DNA from: Lentilactobacillus kefiri
Lineage (GTDB): Bacteria; Bacillota; Bacilli; Lactobacillales; Lactobacillaceae
Assembly (NCBI RefSeq): GCF_007989105.1
Contig: NZ_BJVK01000007.1
Span: 1-64,000 of the forward strand
DNA length: 64,000 nt
Direction: 5' to 3'
Part shown: piece after piece, positions 8,954-16,559 of the stretch
How the letters are laid out: each line of letters opens with the position of its first letter
Position numbering within the stretch: the stretch's first letter is position 1
Notes under the pieces: model-generated
Database searches by the model: none
Told to the model about the DNA's origin: nothing
What the model saw: the letters and a program-made list of their open reading frames with translations, nothing else
Position numbers and translations under genes: made by a program

Positions 8954-9030
8954 TATAACACCCCCTGGGTAGCATTTTACTACATATTGAAAATTGATTC
9001 TTTCATTCATGATTAACTGTTCCACAAAAA

Positions 9031-9060
9031 AGCACCAAGGATGAAAAATCCTTGATGCTG
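9031..9060 (-). terminator. Terminator of aroF-aroB
   Basis: On the minus strand AGCATCAAGGAT pairs with ATCCTTGGTGCT and is followed by six T, downstream of the aroB stop at 9093. Confidence 0.8.
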
Positions 9061-9076
9061 CTCTATTACACGAGAT

Positions 9077-9092
9077 TGTTTCACATGAAACA
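9077..9092. promoter_or_regulatory. parS site (TGTTTCACATGAAACA)
   Basis: This 16-bp palindrome differs from the Firmicute ParB-binding consensus TGTTNCACGTGAAACA only in the central dinucleotide (AT for GT). It lies right at the aroB stop. Confidence 0.75.
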
Positions 9093-10172
9093 TCACGCCT
9101 TAACCGCCTTAATGGCAAGAAATTCTTGAATTTGATCGCTTGGAATAGCTTTAATCACAGGCCCACCAATTTTATGGACGTAGATTAAGCTCAAATGACC
9201 ATCACGATTCTTTTTATCATTTTTAATTTTATCAAATACCTTGTCAGAGTTCAGCAGGTCGGATGTTACCGGCAGGCCAACTGCTTCCAAGCGTTCGCGT
9301 AACTCCTGGGTAATACCGGGAACCGCCAAACCTTTGTCTTCAAAAATCTGCTGCATCGCAATCATCCCAATGCTGACGGCTTCACCATGACGCAAGCCGC
9401 CATCAGATAACGCCTCGACAGCGTGGCCGATTGTATGACCGTAATTCAGAAGTTTTCGAAGACCGCCTTCTTTTTCATCACCCATCACAATATCCGTCTT
9501 GTACTGAACTGAGTGGATGCTCAGTTCTTCAGCATTTGCCAAAATATCTTCTGGTGAGTTGATTGATTTAACCAAGTTCCACAGATCACCATCAGATAAG
9601 GCAGCAACCTTAACGATTTCACCATAACCTTCTACGAGATCACGCCTTTTCAAAGTTGTTAACGTGTCAGGATCAATAATGACCAAGTCAGGTTGATAGA
9701 ATGAACCGACAATGTTTTTGATTGAATCCAAATCAACGGCTGTTTTACCGCCGACAGAACTATCAACCTGCGCCAACAATGAGGTCGGCATTTGGATGAG
9801 ACTGATGCCACGCATATACGTTGAAGCCAGGAATCCGGCTAAATCACCAGTCACCCCGCCGCCCAAAGCAATGACACCATCATCGCGGTTGAAGCTGTCC
9901 GCTGCCATTTGTCGGGTCAGATCGGCTAATACTTCCAGGGATTTTGAATCTTCTCCGGCAGGAAATTGGTATTCATGAACGATGAAACCAACTGCCTCAA
10001 GTGCTTCTGCAACTTGATCCTGGTATATCGGGGCAACATTGCTGTCACTAATTAAGGCAATTTTTCGTTTATCCCAGACACTTGAAACCAACTGGCCTGT
10101 ACAGCCTAAAATTCCTTTGGCAATTTCAACATTGTATGAATGATCTGGCAGCTCAACTTTGATTATTTTCAT
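9093..10172 (-). CDS. aroB: 3-dehydroquinate synthase AroB
   Basis: This catalyses step 2 of the shikimate pathway, DAHP to 3-dehydroquinate, NAD-dependent, in the cytoplasm. The 359 residues match the usual length. The NAD/metal-site motifs are visible: ALGGGVTGDLAGFLASTYMRG near residues 100-120, PTSLLAQVDSSVGGKTAVD near 129-147, and the metal-binding His cluster in LLNYGHTIGHAVE near 242-254. The start overlaps the aroF stop as ATGA, so both enzymes are translationally coupled and share the aroF leader attenuator. It ends at a parS site. Confidence 0.96.
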   Translation of the reverse strand: MKIIKVELPDHSYNVEIAKGILGCTGQLVSSVWDKRKIALISDSNVAPIYQDQVAEALEAVGFIVHEYQFPAGEDSKSLEVLADLTRQMAADSFNRDDGVIALGGGVTGDLAGFLASTYMRGISLIQMPTSLLAQVDSSVGGKTAVDLDSIKNIVGSFYQPDLVIIDPDTLTTLKRRDLVEGYGEIVKVAALSDGDLWNLVKSINSPEDILANAEELSIHSVQYKTDIVMGDEKEGGLRKLLNYGHTIGHAVEALSDGGLRHGEAVSIGMIAMQQIFEDKGLAVPGITQELRERLEAVGLPVTSDLLNSDKVFDKIKNDKKNRDGHLSLIYVHKIGGPVIKAIPSDQIQEFLAIKAVKA

Positions 10173-11185
10173 AATTTGACCTCACTTTTTTCTTGAATTG
10201 GGGTAGTAATAACGTTGCGAATCGCAAATGCTTGTTTAGCCATTGCACGGTACTCGTCTGGCTTGAGTGCTTGGGCGCCGTCCGAGAATGCATGGGCAGG
10301 ATCGTCATGAATTTCAACAACCAGTCCGCTGGCACCGACTGCTGCTCCGGCTAATGCTTCGGGTGTAACAAATTCGGTATGACCGGCAGCGTGGCTTGGG
10401 TCAAGGATCACTGGGTAATGGGTTAATTTTTGAAGAACCGGCACCGCACCAACATCAAGCGTGTTTCGAGTGTATTTGTTATCAAATGTTCGAATGCCCC
10501 GCTCAGTAATGATGATATTATGGTTGCCGCCAGCAGCAATGTATTCTGCAGCATTTAAGATGTCATCAATCGTAGCAGACATTCCACGTTTTAGCATTAC
10601 TGGAGTCTGAGTTTTTCCAACTGCCTTCAGCAATGAGAAGTTTTGCATGTTTCGAGCACCAATTTGGAAAATGTCGGTGTACTGTTCAACCATTGGGACG
10701 TGATCCTGATCCATAACTTCGGTCAAAACATCCATATCGTATGCATCAGCAGCTGCCCGAAGGAATTTCAAACCGTCCTCACCAAGGCCTTGGAATGAGT
10801 ATGGCGAGGTCCGTGGCTTGAAAGCACCACCTCGAAGAACCGTAGCACCGCCACTTTTAGCAACTTCGGCCATTCTCATAACGTGATCAGCTGATTCAAC
10901 AGAACATGGACCGGCCATCATCGTGAAGTTGTCGCCGCCAATTTGACTATGAGCTGTCGTAACGATGGTATCTTCTGGATGGAATAGTCGGCTTCCCTGA
11001 ACTGCAGCAGGGACATTGTCGATAATGAGATCCGTCGCATTCTTTTCTTCAGCGTTTAAATCTTCTTCACTGATTCCCTGAATTGCCACGCGGTTGTTAT
11101 GAACAAACACCTCGTTGGTTTCAGTGAAGCGGCTCTTAATCTCATCAATAATGTTTTCATGGCCATTCTTAATTACAATAATCAT
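10169..11185 (-). CDS. aroF: 3-deoxy-7-phosphoheptulonate (DAHP) synthase
   Basis: This is the first committed step to aromatic amino acids, condensing PEP and erythrose 4-phosphate. The 338 residues hold an N-terminal ferredoxin-like regulatory domain (about 1-70: IIVIKNGHENIIDEIKSRF) and the TIM-barrel catalytic domain with AGPCSVES, GGAFKPRTSPYSFQGLG and DPSHAAGH. This is the AroF type seen in Thermotoga and Bacillus. The ATG at 11185 has GGAGA upstream; the longer frame to 11254 runs through the attenuator terminator and is rejected. It heads the aroF-aroB operon, preceded by its own promoter (11493-11521), a leader peptide with aromatic codons and an intrinsic terminator. Confidence 0.94.
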   Translation of the reverse strand: MIIVIKNGHENIIDEIKSRFTETNEVFVHNNRVAIQGISEEDLNAEEKNATDLIIDNVPAAVQGSRLFHPEDTIVTTAHSQIGGDNFTMMAGPCSVESADHVMRMAEVAKSGGATVLRGGAFKPRTSPYSFQGLGEDGLKFLRAAADAYDMDVLTEVMDQDHVPMVEQYTDIFQIGARNMQNFSLLKAVGKTQTPVMLKRGMSATIDDILNAAEYIAAGGNHNIIITERGIRTFDNKYTRNTLDVGAVPVLQKLTHYPVILDPSHAAGHTEFVTPEALAGAAVGASGLVVEIHDDPAHAFSDGAQALKPDEYRAMAKQAFAIRNVITTPIQEKSEVKL

Positions 11186-11223
11186 ATATATTATCTCCAT
11201 TTCCGTATTTGACGTATTTTGAA

Positions 11224-11262
11224 TAAAATAAAACTCCCACAGTGTGCCTAACACTGCGGGAG
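11224..11262 (-). terminator. Attenuator terminator in the aroF leader
   Basis: On the minus strand CTCCCGCAGTGT pairs with ACACTGTGGGAG and is followed by TTTTATTTT, about 40 bases before the aroF start. The segment AAATACTGCGGGA at 11288-11300 can pair with the terminator 5' arm (TCCCGCAGT), giving an alternative antiterminator. Confidence 0.85.
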
Positions 11263-11287
11263 TCGAAATTTTGTGTAAAAAAATGGG

Positions 11288-11414
11288 TCCCGCAGTATTT
11301 TGTAAAAATAACTGTGTGACCGAAGTAAGTAATCATGACGAAATACTATTGGCCGCACAAGATGTGAGTGAGTGCCCACATCCTGTCCGGTGTGAACACT
11401 AAGCGTACCAATAG
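11288..11414 (-). promoter_or_regulatory. Alternative-pairing region of the aroF attenuator
   Basis: Several exclusive pairings are visible on the minus strand. CTATTGG (11408-11414, inside the leader's Tyr-Trp codons) pairs with CCAATAG (11346-11352). AGTATTT (11341-11347) pairs with AAATACT within 11288-11300. ACTGCGGGA (same segment) pairs with the terminator arm. A hairpin GATGTG/CACATC lies between. This is the layout expected of a ribosome-controlled attenuator; the direction of control is not settled by inspection. Confidence 0.65.
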
Positions 11415-11452
11415 AAATAAAATCGATTAATTTTTGAATTAATTTTTATCAT
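11399..11452 (-). CDS. Aromatic-codon leader peptide of the aroF operon
   Basis: This 17-codon ORF reads MIKINSKINRFYFYWYA. It has AGGAGA eight bases before its ATG and lies about 35 bases after a promoter with perfect 17-bp spacing. Six of its last seven residues are Phe, Tyr, Phe, Tyr, Trp and Tyr, the three end products of the pathway that aroF starts. A stop codon, alternative hairpins and an intrinsic terminator follow. By analogy with trp/phe leader peptides I infer ribosome stalling at these codons when charged aromatic tRNAs are scarce. It is too short for normal gene calling. Confidence 0.8.
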   Translation of the reverse strand: MIKINSKINRFYFYWYA

Positions 11453-11492
11453 GATTAGAATCTCCTAAGAAAGTTAAATTTTAATTGCATTG

Positions 11493-11521
11493 AGCATATA
11501 ATGAATTTGAAAATGTGTCAA
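11493..11521 (-). promoter_or_regulatory. Promoter of the aroF-aroB operon
   Basis: On the minus strand TTGACA (11516-11521) and TATGCT (11493-11498) are separated by 17 bases. Transcription would begin near 11486, just before the leader-peptide RBS. Confidence 0.7.
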
Positions 11522-11547
11522 CCCCAAAGTCTAAATTATTAATTTCC

Positions 11548-11576
11548 TTGACAAATTCTCATAATCGGCGTAATTT
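11548..11576 (+). promoter_or_regulatory. Promoter of the trpE-trpG operon
   Basis: TTGACA (11548-11553) and TAATTT (11571-11576) are spaced by 17 bases. Transcription would start near 11583, at the 5' end of the T-box leader. Confidence 0.7.
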
Positions 11577-11582
11577 AAATGA

Positions 11583-11917
11583 CAACTAAATACCGTCCTA
11601 AATAAACCATTGATGTGGAGATCAAGATTGTTGTGCACGTAAAGAGAGTCGCTATCGCTGAGAATGTGACCGAACGCAGGCAGTTAAATGGACCACTGAG
11701 GGTTCTTCCGAAAGTATTCGAGTACGAAGAAACGTGTTGGCATACGTCAGTTGCCGGAGGGATGTTAGTCCCTTGCTAAGCGTAATTGATAAAACAGATA
11801 ATCATTGAGTATTGAACCATTTGTATAGAAAGATTATCTGTTTGGATCAATTGAACTAAGGTGGCACCGCGGAATGAATCCGTCCTTAACTCTATGGAGT
11901 TATGGGCGGATTTTTTA
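11583..11917 (+). promoter_or_regulatory. T-box riboswitch, likely tryptophan-specific
   Basis: The leader holds the stem I signature AGAGAGTC near 11644, the T-box AAGGTGGCACCGCGG at 11858-11872, and a terminator (ATCCGTCCTTAACT/AGTTATGGGCGGAT, then T-run, 11878-11917). In the specifier loop, TGG at 11689-11691 is followed by A and by CCAC, which pairs with GTGG on the 5' side of stem I; a UGG specifier predicts tRNA-Trp. Uncharged tRNA-Trp should permit readthrough into trpE-trpG. Confidence 0.9.
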
Positions 11918-11936
11918 ATATCTGGAGGAAATCACA

Positions 11937-11990
11937 ATGAAAACGTCAAGAAAACGATGGCAAATCCAATCAACTACTTTCAGAAAATAA
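11937..11990 (+). CDS. Short ORF between the trp T-box and trpE
   Basis: This 17-codon frame (MKTSRKRWQIQSTTFRK) starts with ATG eight bases after GGAGG, immediately past the T-box terminator, and ends 21 bases before trpE. It holds one Trp codon. It could be a second leader peptide that couples translation to Trp supply, or a spacer ORF without function. A similar short ORF follows the T-box upstream of the NhaC gene at 47.2 kb. Confidence 0.45.
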   Translation: MKTSRKRWQIQSTTFRK

Positions 11991-12011
11991 AGCAAACATT
12001 GGAGGAACCTA

Positions 12012-13493
12012 ATGATGAGAATTGAAGAATTAAACAAATATGCCCAAGATTTTCCAGCTATACCAATTTCAATTAATTTTCAAATGACCAACTTTGATCC
12101 AATTGCCGTTACCCAAAACTTTGATCGGCCGGAGGAGCCATGCTTCCTACTAACCGGAAAACCCAAGAAAGCCGAAGACGGGCATTCCTTTATTGGATTA
12201 AACCCAACACTCACACTTGCTTATCGAAATGGTGAGCTCACAACAACGGACAATCGTGGTAATGTTTCACATGAAACAGTCGATTTAAAGCCTGTTCTGG
12301 AACGGATCCTTGCCAATAATAAAATGCCAAAGTTAAAGGGTATGCCGCCATTCTCAGGTGGCCTGGTTGGTTACTTCAGTTATGATTATGCCCGTTATGC
12401 AACAACTGCTAACTTGCCGAAAGTTGATGACCCCATGGCCTTAAATGACGTTGATTTATTATTGATTGATCAAGTCATCGCCTACAATCACACCACCAAC
12501 GAAGTGACGCTCACTCAGGTCATTCCTACTAAGCAGCTGAACCAACAATATGATGCGGTAATTGCCGACTTAACCCGGTTAAAGGAACAAATTCTTCAAG
12601 TAACAGACCAACGACCGTTACCGGCATTTACGATGACCCCATTCAAATTGCAATTTTCTTTGGCTGAATTTACTGAAAAAGTGGCTGAGGCAAAGCACCA
12701 CATTGTGGATGGCGATATTTTTCAAGTTCAGATTTCCAATCCTCAACATGCCAAAATGTCCGGGTCACTATTTGCCGCTGCACCGACTTTATTCAAGGAA
12801 AGTCCATCCCCATATCAGTTCTATTTCCGCCACAATGATTTTGAGACCATTGGTGCTTCACCTGAAACAATGACCACTAAACGTAATCAAACACTGTTCA
12901 CATATCCATTGGCTGGAACCCGCAGACGAGGGAAAGACAAGGCAGAAGATGACGCGTTTGCCAAAGAATTACAGCACAATCCAAAAGAATTATCCGAACA
13001 TAATATGCTGATCGATTTAGGAAGAAATGATTTGGGAAGTATCAGCAAATTTGGCTCGGTCCATGTAACTGCTTATCGCAATTTACTGAAATTCTCCAAC
13101 GTGATGCATATGGGATCAGTCGTTGAAAGTACGGTCGATGACGGAATTTCATCGATTGATATTATCAACTCGCTATTACCAGCTGGAACCCTGTCAGGGG
13201 CGCCAAAAATTTCAGCAATGCAAATTATCGCCAAGCTCGAGAATAACAAACATGGCTTATATGGTGGCTGCTTAGGGTATCTTGGCTTTGATGGTGATCT
13301 CGATATGTGTATTGGTATCCGGTTGGCATATCGAAAAGGGAAGGATTTGGTTGTTCGAAGTGCTGCAGGAATTGTTGCGGACAGCATCCCCAAACATGAA
13401 TATCAGGAATTTAATAATAAGGCCAGAGCAATTGTGACCGCATTACAGGAAACAGCAGAAAAGGGAGGCGTTGCAGATGCATTATCTTATTGA
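12012..13493 (+). CDS. trpE: Anthranilate synthase component I
   Basis: This makes anthranilate from chorismate with the glutaminase subunit. The 493 residues show the chorismate-binding core: GDIFQVQIS, PSPYQFYF, GASPET, PLAGTRRRG, ELSEHNMLIDLGRNDLG, GTLSGAPKISAMQII, GIRLAYRKG and AAGIVADSIPKHEYQEFNNKARA. In the N-terminal domain the stretch aligning with the Trp-feedback LLES motif reads LLTG, so feedback binding may differ. GGAGG precedes tandem ATG codons. The Trp-type T-box upstream favours TrpE over the related PabB. The stop overlaps trpG by 17 bases. A parS 16-mer lies inside the gene. Confidence 0.88.
   Translation: MMRIEELNKYAQDFPAIPISINFQMTNFDPIAVTQNFDRPEEPCFLLTGKPKKAEDGHSFIGLNPTLTLAYRNGELTTTDNRGNVSHETVDLKPVLERILANNKMPKLKGMPPFSGGLVGYFSYDYARYATTANLPKVDDPMALNDVDLLLIDQVIAYNHTTNEVTLTQVIPTKQLNQQYDAVIADLTRLKEQILQVTDQRPLPAFTMTPFKLQFSLAEFTEKVAEAKHHIVDGDIFQVQISNPQHAKMSGSLFAAAPTLFKESPSPYQFYFRHNDFETIGASPETMTTKRNQTLFTYPLAGTRRRGKDKAEDDAFAKELQHNPKELSEHNMLIDLGRNDLGSISKFGSVHVTAYRNLLKFSNVMHMGSVVESTVDDGISSIDIINSLLPAGTLSGAPKISAMQIIAKLENNKHGLYGGCLGYLGFDGDLDMCIGIRLAYRKGKDLVVRSAAGIVADSIPKHEYQEFNNKARAIVTALQETAEKGGVADALSY
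12263..12278. promoter_or_regulatory. parS site inside trpE
   Basis: TGTTTCACATGAAACA is identical to the 16-mers at 9077, 23006 and 39780. It is embedded in coding sequence (codons for Val-Ser-His-Glu-Thr). Confidence 0.7.
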
Positions 13494-14085
13494 TAACTAT
13501 GACAGCTTCACATACAACCTATACCAATTGATTGGAACCCAAACTTCCGAGCAAATCACCGTGGTAAAAAATGATGCAATTGATGTTGAAACACTTATGA
13601 AAGAAAATCCTGAAAGCATCATTTTGTCACCCGGTCCTGGTCGTCCCGAAGATGCGGGTAATATGCCCGCCATCTTAAAAGCATTCTTGGGAAAAGTTCC
13701 AATTTTCGGTGTTTGTCTGGGAGAGCAGGCAATTGCTCAAGCATACGGCGCTAAAATCATCCACGCTCCTCATTTAATGCATGGCAAGCCGTCTACGATG
13801 GAACTCCAAGGAAACGATCCACTGTTCGCAAACTGCCCCCAACATTTCCAGGCTGCCAGGTATCATTCACTGGTCGTGGATCCGGAATCAGTTCCAGCAA
13901 ATTTAGACGTAACAGCCATCACCGACGATAATGAGATTATGGCCATCAGCAATCCCACCGATTTGGTCTATGGGGTTCAATTCCACCCAGAATCAATCAT
14001 GACGGATCCACAAGTTGGTCAGCAGATTATTCAGAACTTTTTAAACATTGTCAAAGCTAACAACAAAGCAACATCAGCGATTTAG
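13477..14085 (+). CDS. trpG: Anthranilate synthase glutaminase component II
   Basis: This class I glutamine amidotransferase supplies ammonia to TrpE. The 202 residues start MHYLIDNYDSFTYNL. They hold the oxyanion-site ILSPGPGRPED near residues 48-58, nucleophile Cys in FGVCLGEQAIA near residue 78, and His/Glu in VQFHPESIMT. The ATG at 13477 has GGGAGG eight bases upstream, inside the trpE end. The same subunit family can serve para-aminobenzoate synthesis, so dual use is possible. A terminator follows and no trpDCFBA genes are in the window. Confidence 0.9.
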   Translation: MHYLIDNYDSFTYNLYQLIGTQTSEQITVVKNDAIDVETLMKENPESIILSPGPGRPEDAGNMPAILKAFLGKVPIFGVCLGEQAIAQAYGAKIIHAPHLMHGKPSTMELQGNDPLFANCPQHFQAARYHSLVVDPESVPANLDVTAITDDNEIMAISNPTDLVYGVQFHPESIMTDPQVGQQIIQNFLNIVKANNKATSAI

Positions 14086-14093
14086 ACAAAAAT

Positions 14094-14141
14094 GAGAGGC
14101 TGGGACAAAAGTGTATTCTTTTGCCTCAGCCTCTATTTTGT
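14094..14141 (+). terminator. Terminator of trpE-trpG
   Basis: AGAGGCTGGGACAAAAG pairs with CTTTTGCCTCAGCCTCT and is followed by ATTTTGT. Confidence 0.85.
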
Positions 14142-14154
14142 AATCTCATATTAT

Positions 14155-14325
14155 TTTGCTAAAACGTGCGACGACGGCCAGCAACCCTTGCCTAGCCTAC
14201 TTGGCAATCGGCTGATCCCGGCCATTTAAGAGCATAAATCAATCATTCCAAAACCAGGAATAATCGATTTATGCTCTTAAATTCTGGGATCAAAGCGCCT
14301 TTTGTCCCACTCTCTTTTTTTGACA
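14155..14325. repeat. Intergenic palindromic repeat (mosaic family, copy B)
   Basis: AAACGTG, CGACGGCCAGC and TGCCTAGCCTACTTGGC also occur, inverted, in the copy near 52.1 kb. The core is a long hairpin: TAAGAGCATAAATC pairs with GATTTATGCTCTTA around an ATTCC/GGAAT inner stem. GGGACAAAAG upstream can also pair with CTTTTGTCCC near 14306, so the whole unit may fold with the trpG terminator. No gene is present between 14086 and 14344. Confidence 0.65.
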
Positions 14326-14344
14326 TTCTTTAATTATTGCGGAA

Positions 14345-14890
14345 CTATGCCTGCTTCAACACTTGAGAACGGCTTAACATCTTGAAGATCACGCGAACCA
14401 TGACAGCTCCGAAGAAGAAGACCGAGATGAACCGAACCGAGAACAGTGCCAAAATCATTGGCAGATGGTAGTGAACATAGCCCAGTCGGAACAGTTCATA
14501 TCCAAATGAAACAACGGTTGTGGTAACGGCTGAGGTTGTCAAAACGGGCCAACTCCAGTTCTTGTATCGCCACAAAGCAAATCCAAGTTCACTTCCGATA
14601 CCCTGCACAATTCCTGAAATGAGGGCTGCGGCACCAAATGTTCCACCAAAAATCACCTCAGCGGCAGCACCCAGAATTTCACCCACCAGAGCAGCTCCGG
14701 GGACTCGGACCAGGTAAATTGAAAGTGGTCCAGCCATGATCCAAAGGCCAAACAGGGCTTCGTTTGCAAATGGACCAATTGCCATTGACACAAAGTTGTA
14801 CAGGTAATCGGTTCCGACAAAAATAGCTCCAAACACAATTGGAATAATTGCTAATAAAATAATATCCTGTAAACGAAATTTCTTTTTCAT
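14345..14890 (-). CDS. ykoE: ECF transporter S component YkoE (HMP/thiamine precursor)
   Basis: This is a membrane substrate-binding subunit of an energy-coupling factor importer. The 181 residues are very hydrophobic with five to six helices. They match YkoE (GLWIMAGPLSIYLVRVPGAALVGEILGAAAEVIFGG, GIVQGIGSELGFALWRYKNW), the S component linked to hydroxymethylpyrimidine/thiamine. The ATG at 14890 follows AGGAGA and overlaps the upstream stop as ATGA. No ECF ATPase or T-component gene is nearby, so it probably uses the shared group II ECF module. A TPP riboswitch lies upstream of the operon. Confidence 0.88.
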   Translation of the reverse strand: MKKKFRLQDIILLAIIPIVFGAIFVGTDYLYNFVSMAIGPFANEALFGLWIMAGPLSIYLVRVPGAALVGEILGAAAEVIFGGTFGAAALISGIVQGIGSELGFALWRYKNWSWPVLTTSAVTTTVVSFGYELFRLGYVHYHLPMILALFSVRFISVFFFGAVMVRVIFKMLSRSQVLKQA

Positions 14891-16164
14891 GATTGCTCTC
14901 CTTTTGTATGGCACCAATCAAAAATGAAGGCTGCCATAATCTTGGTATATTCCATTAATTGCTTCAAGCTCAAGCTTTCGTTGTCACTATGAGCCTGTTC
15001 CATCGTGCCGGGACCAAAATCCACGGCAGGAATGTGGTAATAGCCAAACCAGCCGCTATCGGAGACTGATGGTGACATCCCCACTATCGGCTTTGCTTTA
15101 ACGATATCGGCATAACTCTTTTCGAGGGCTTTCATTCCCGGATAATCGGGATCCAACTCAAGCGAAGGGAATACCTCACCTTTATCAGCCAAAAGAGAAT
15201 CGCCACCCCATTTGAAAGTCGGCAGATTGTCGCGCAACCAAGGATCAGCCTTAGCGGCAGCAATAACCTGTTTCTCAATTTCTTGAGTAATATCATCAAC
15301 ATTTTCATTGGGATAGAAATGAACCGTAATCCACAGTTTGGCTTCACTTGGGATATAAGCGGGGTGAAGCCCACCTTCGATGTAAGCCGGATTAATGGTA
15401 TCAATCCCTGGTGCAAATCCGGGATAACGCTTGGTAATTCCCCAGTACCGCTCCAACTTTTCCAACGCCTGAATAACCACCATCATTTTCTCAATCATAT
15501 TGGCAGCTTTAAGGCCACCGCCAGTGGTAATCATCGCAGCTCGATTACCGTCATGGTAAATATGGGGACTTTTCAGCGTAATCCAGCCGGTAATCACACC
15601 GCCCTGGCCTTGAAAGTTCATGTTGCTGGTATCGCCAACGACTGCAAAATCCGCCTTTTCACCATTCTTCAGTAAGGTCTTGGTGCCCGCTTCTCCGGCT
15701 TCTTCACCAACGACAGATTGAAACTTTAGGTTGCCGGGAAGTTCAATGCCAAGCTTGTGAAGCAGGGTAAAAATGTACATAAAACTGGCGACCCCACCTT
15801 TCATATCGCTGACACCCCGGCCAAATAACAAGTCACCTTTTTGAGTGACTTTGAACGGATCGGTATCCCAGCTGTCCCGGTCAACAGTCGCGACATCAAC
15901 GTGCCCGTTTAACAGCAAACTATGAAAGGATTCGGCATCTGTGCCTACCTTTTCAGCGGATAATAATTCATCCCCCTTATAAAAGGGCACCCGCTTGGTT
16001 TCAAAACCAACTTTGGTCAACTCAGCATCGGTAAATTGCTGAATCGCAGCGGTATTACGGGCTGGTGGCGACATTGTTTCAAATGAAACCAGCCGATCCA
16101 ACAGTGCCAACAACTCATTTTGATGATCATCAACTGCTTGAAGCAAATCTGCTTTACTTGCCAA
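14887..16164 (-). CDS. ylmB: M20-family deacylase, likely formylaminopyrimidine deformylase
   Basis: The 425-residue M20/ArgE-type hydrolase has metal-site motifs LLLNGHVDVA, SDMKGGVASF and VVGEEAGEAGT, and a late His in VDFGPGTMEQAHSDNE. In this superfamily YlmB removes the formyl group from a thiamine breakdown pyrimidine, allowing its salvage. The TPP riboswitch upstream and the overlapping ykoE support that role over peptidase or acetylornithine activity. The start is a TTG at 16164 with GGAGG eight bases upstream; the GTG at 16179 overlaps that RBS. Substrate assignment is inferred from context. Confidence 0.75.
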   Translation of the reverse strand: MASKADLLQAVDDHQNELLALLDRLVSFETMSPPARNTAAIQQFTDAELTKVGFETKRVPFYKGDELLSAEKVGTDAESFHSLLLNGHVDVATVDRDSWDTDPFKVTQKGDLLFGRGVSDMKGGVASFMYIFTLLHKLGIELPGNLKFQSVVGEEAGEAGTKTLLKNGEKADFAVVGDTSNMNFQGQGGVITGWITLKSPHIYHDGNRAAMITTGGGLKAANMIEKMMVVIQALEKLERYWGITKRYPGFAPGIDTINPAYIEGGLHPAYIPSEAKLWITVHFYPNENVDDITQEIEKQVIAAAKADPWLRDNLPTFKWGGDSLLADKGEVFPSLELDPDYPGMKALEKSYADIVKAKPIVGMSPSVSDSGWFGYYHIPAVDFGPGTMEQAHSDNESLSLKQLMEYTKIMAAFIFDWCHTKGEQS

Positions 16165-16218
16165 TCTTAATTCCTCCACTCTGTCTTTCTTAACGATAAA
16201 AATTTGAAATAAAAAAAT

Positions 16219-16251
16219 CCCCCTTTCTTCAAAAGCCTCGAAGAAAGAGGG
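16219..16251 (-). terminator. Terminator of the TPP riboswitch
   Basis: On the minus strand CCCTCTTTCTTC pairs with GAAGAAAGGGGG and is followed by ATTTTTTT, between the aptamer and the ylmB start. Confidence 0.85.
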
Positions 16252-16304
16252 AACAGAGTAAAAGTTTAATCGACTTTATATCTATTAGCTCACACAAAAA
16301 AGAA

Positions 16305-16385
16305 TTTCGTTCTTCCTTCGACAGTCCTAACTGCATCAGGTTCAATGGGTTTTTCTCAGCCGTTTAGGGCACCCCAGACTACTTA
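16305..16385 (-). promoter_or_regulatory. TPP (THI-box) riboswitch aptamer
   Basis: Read on the minus strand, the segment has GGGGTGCC, then CTGAGA, ACCC, and GAACCTGATGCAGTTAG with ACTG and GAAGGAA. These are the diagnostic conserved blocks of the TPP aptamer. With the terminator at 16219-16251 it forms a transcriptional OFF switch for the ylmB-ykoE operon. Confidence 0.93.
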
Positions 16386-16559
16386 TTCAATTCGCCAATA
16401 ATTCATTGACTGGTTTTATGATATAACGAAACGCCAAAAAGTCAAAGCAAAAATGTGAAGCGCCAACTGAAAAGACGATCCGAAATATCGAATCGCCTTT
16501 ATAATCTTCCCGTTGTGTTATTCATTTGACCTAAATGAAAACTTTATCCCATAAGATTT

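Noticed and set aside
11168-11336. A 55-codon minus-strand frame rich in Phe/Tyr (starting MITYFGH) across the aroF attenuator terminator.
   Set aside because: It has no ribosome binding site, runs through the terminator and overlaps the aroF start; the upstream ORF at 11399-11452 has a proper RBS and position.
16075-16090. A further parS-like sequence TGTTTCAAATGAAACC inside the ylmB-like gene.
   Set aside because: It has two mismatches to the other sites, including one near the centre, and is not palindromic at its ends.
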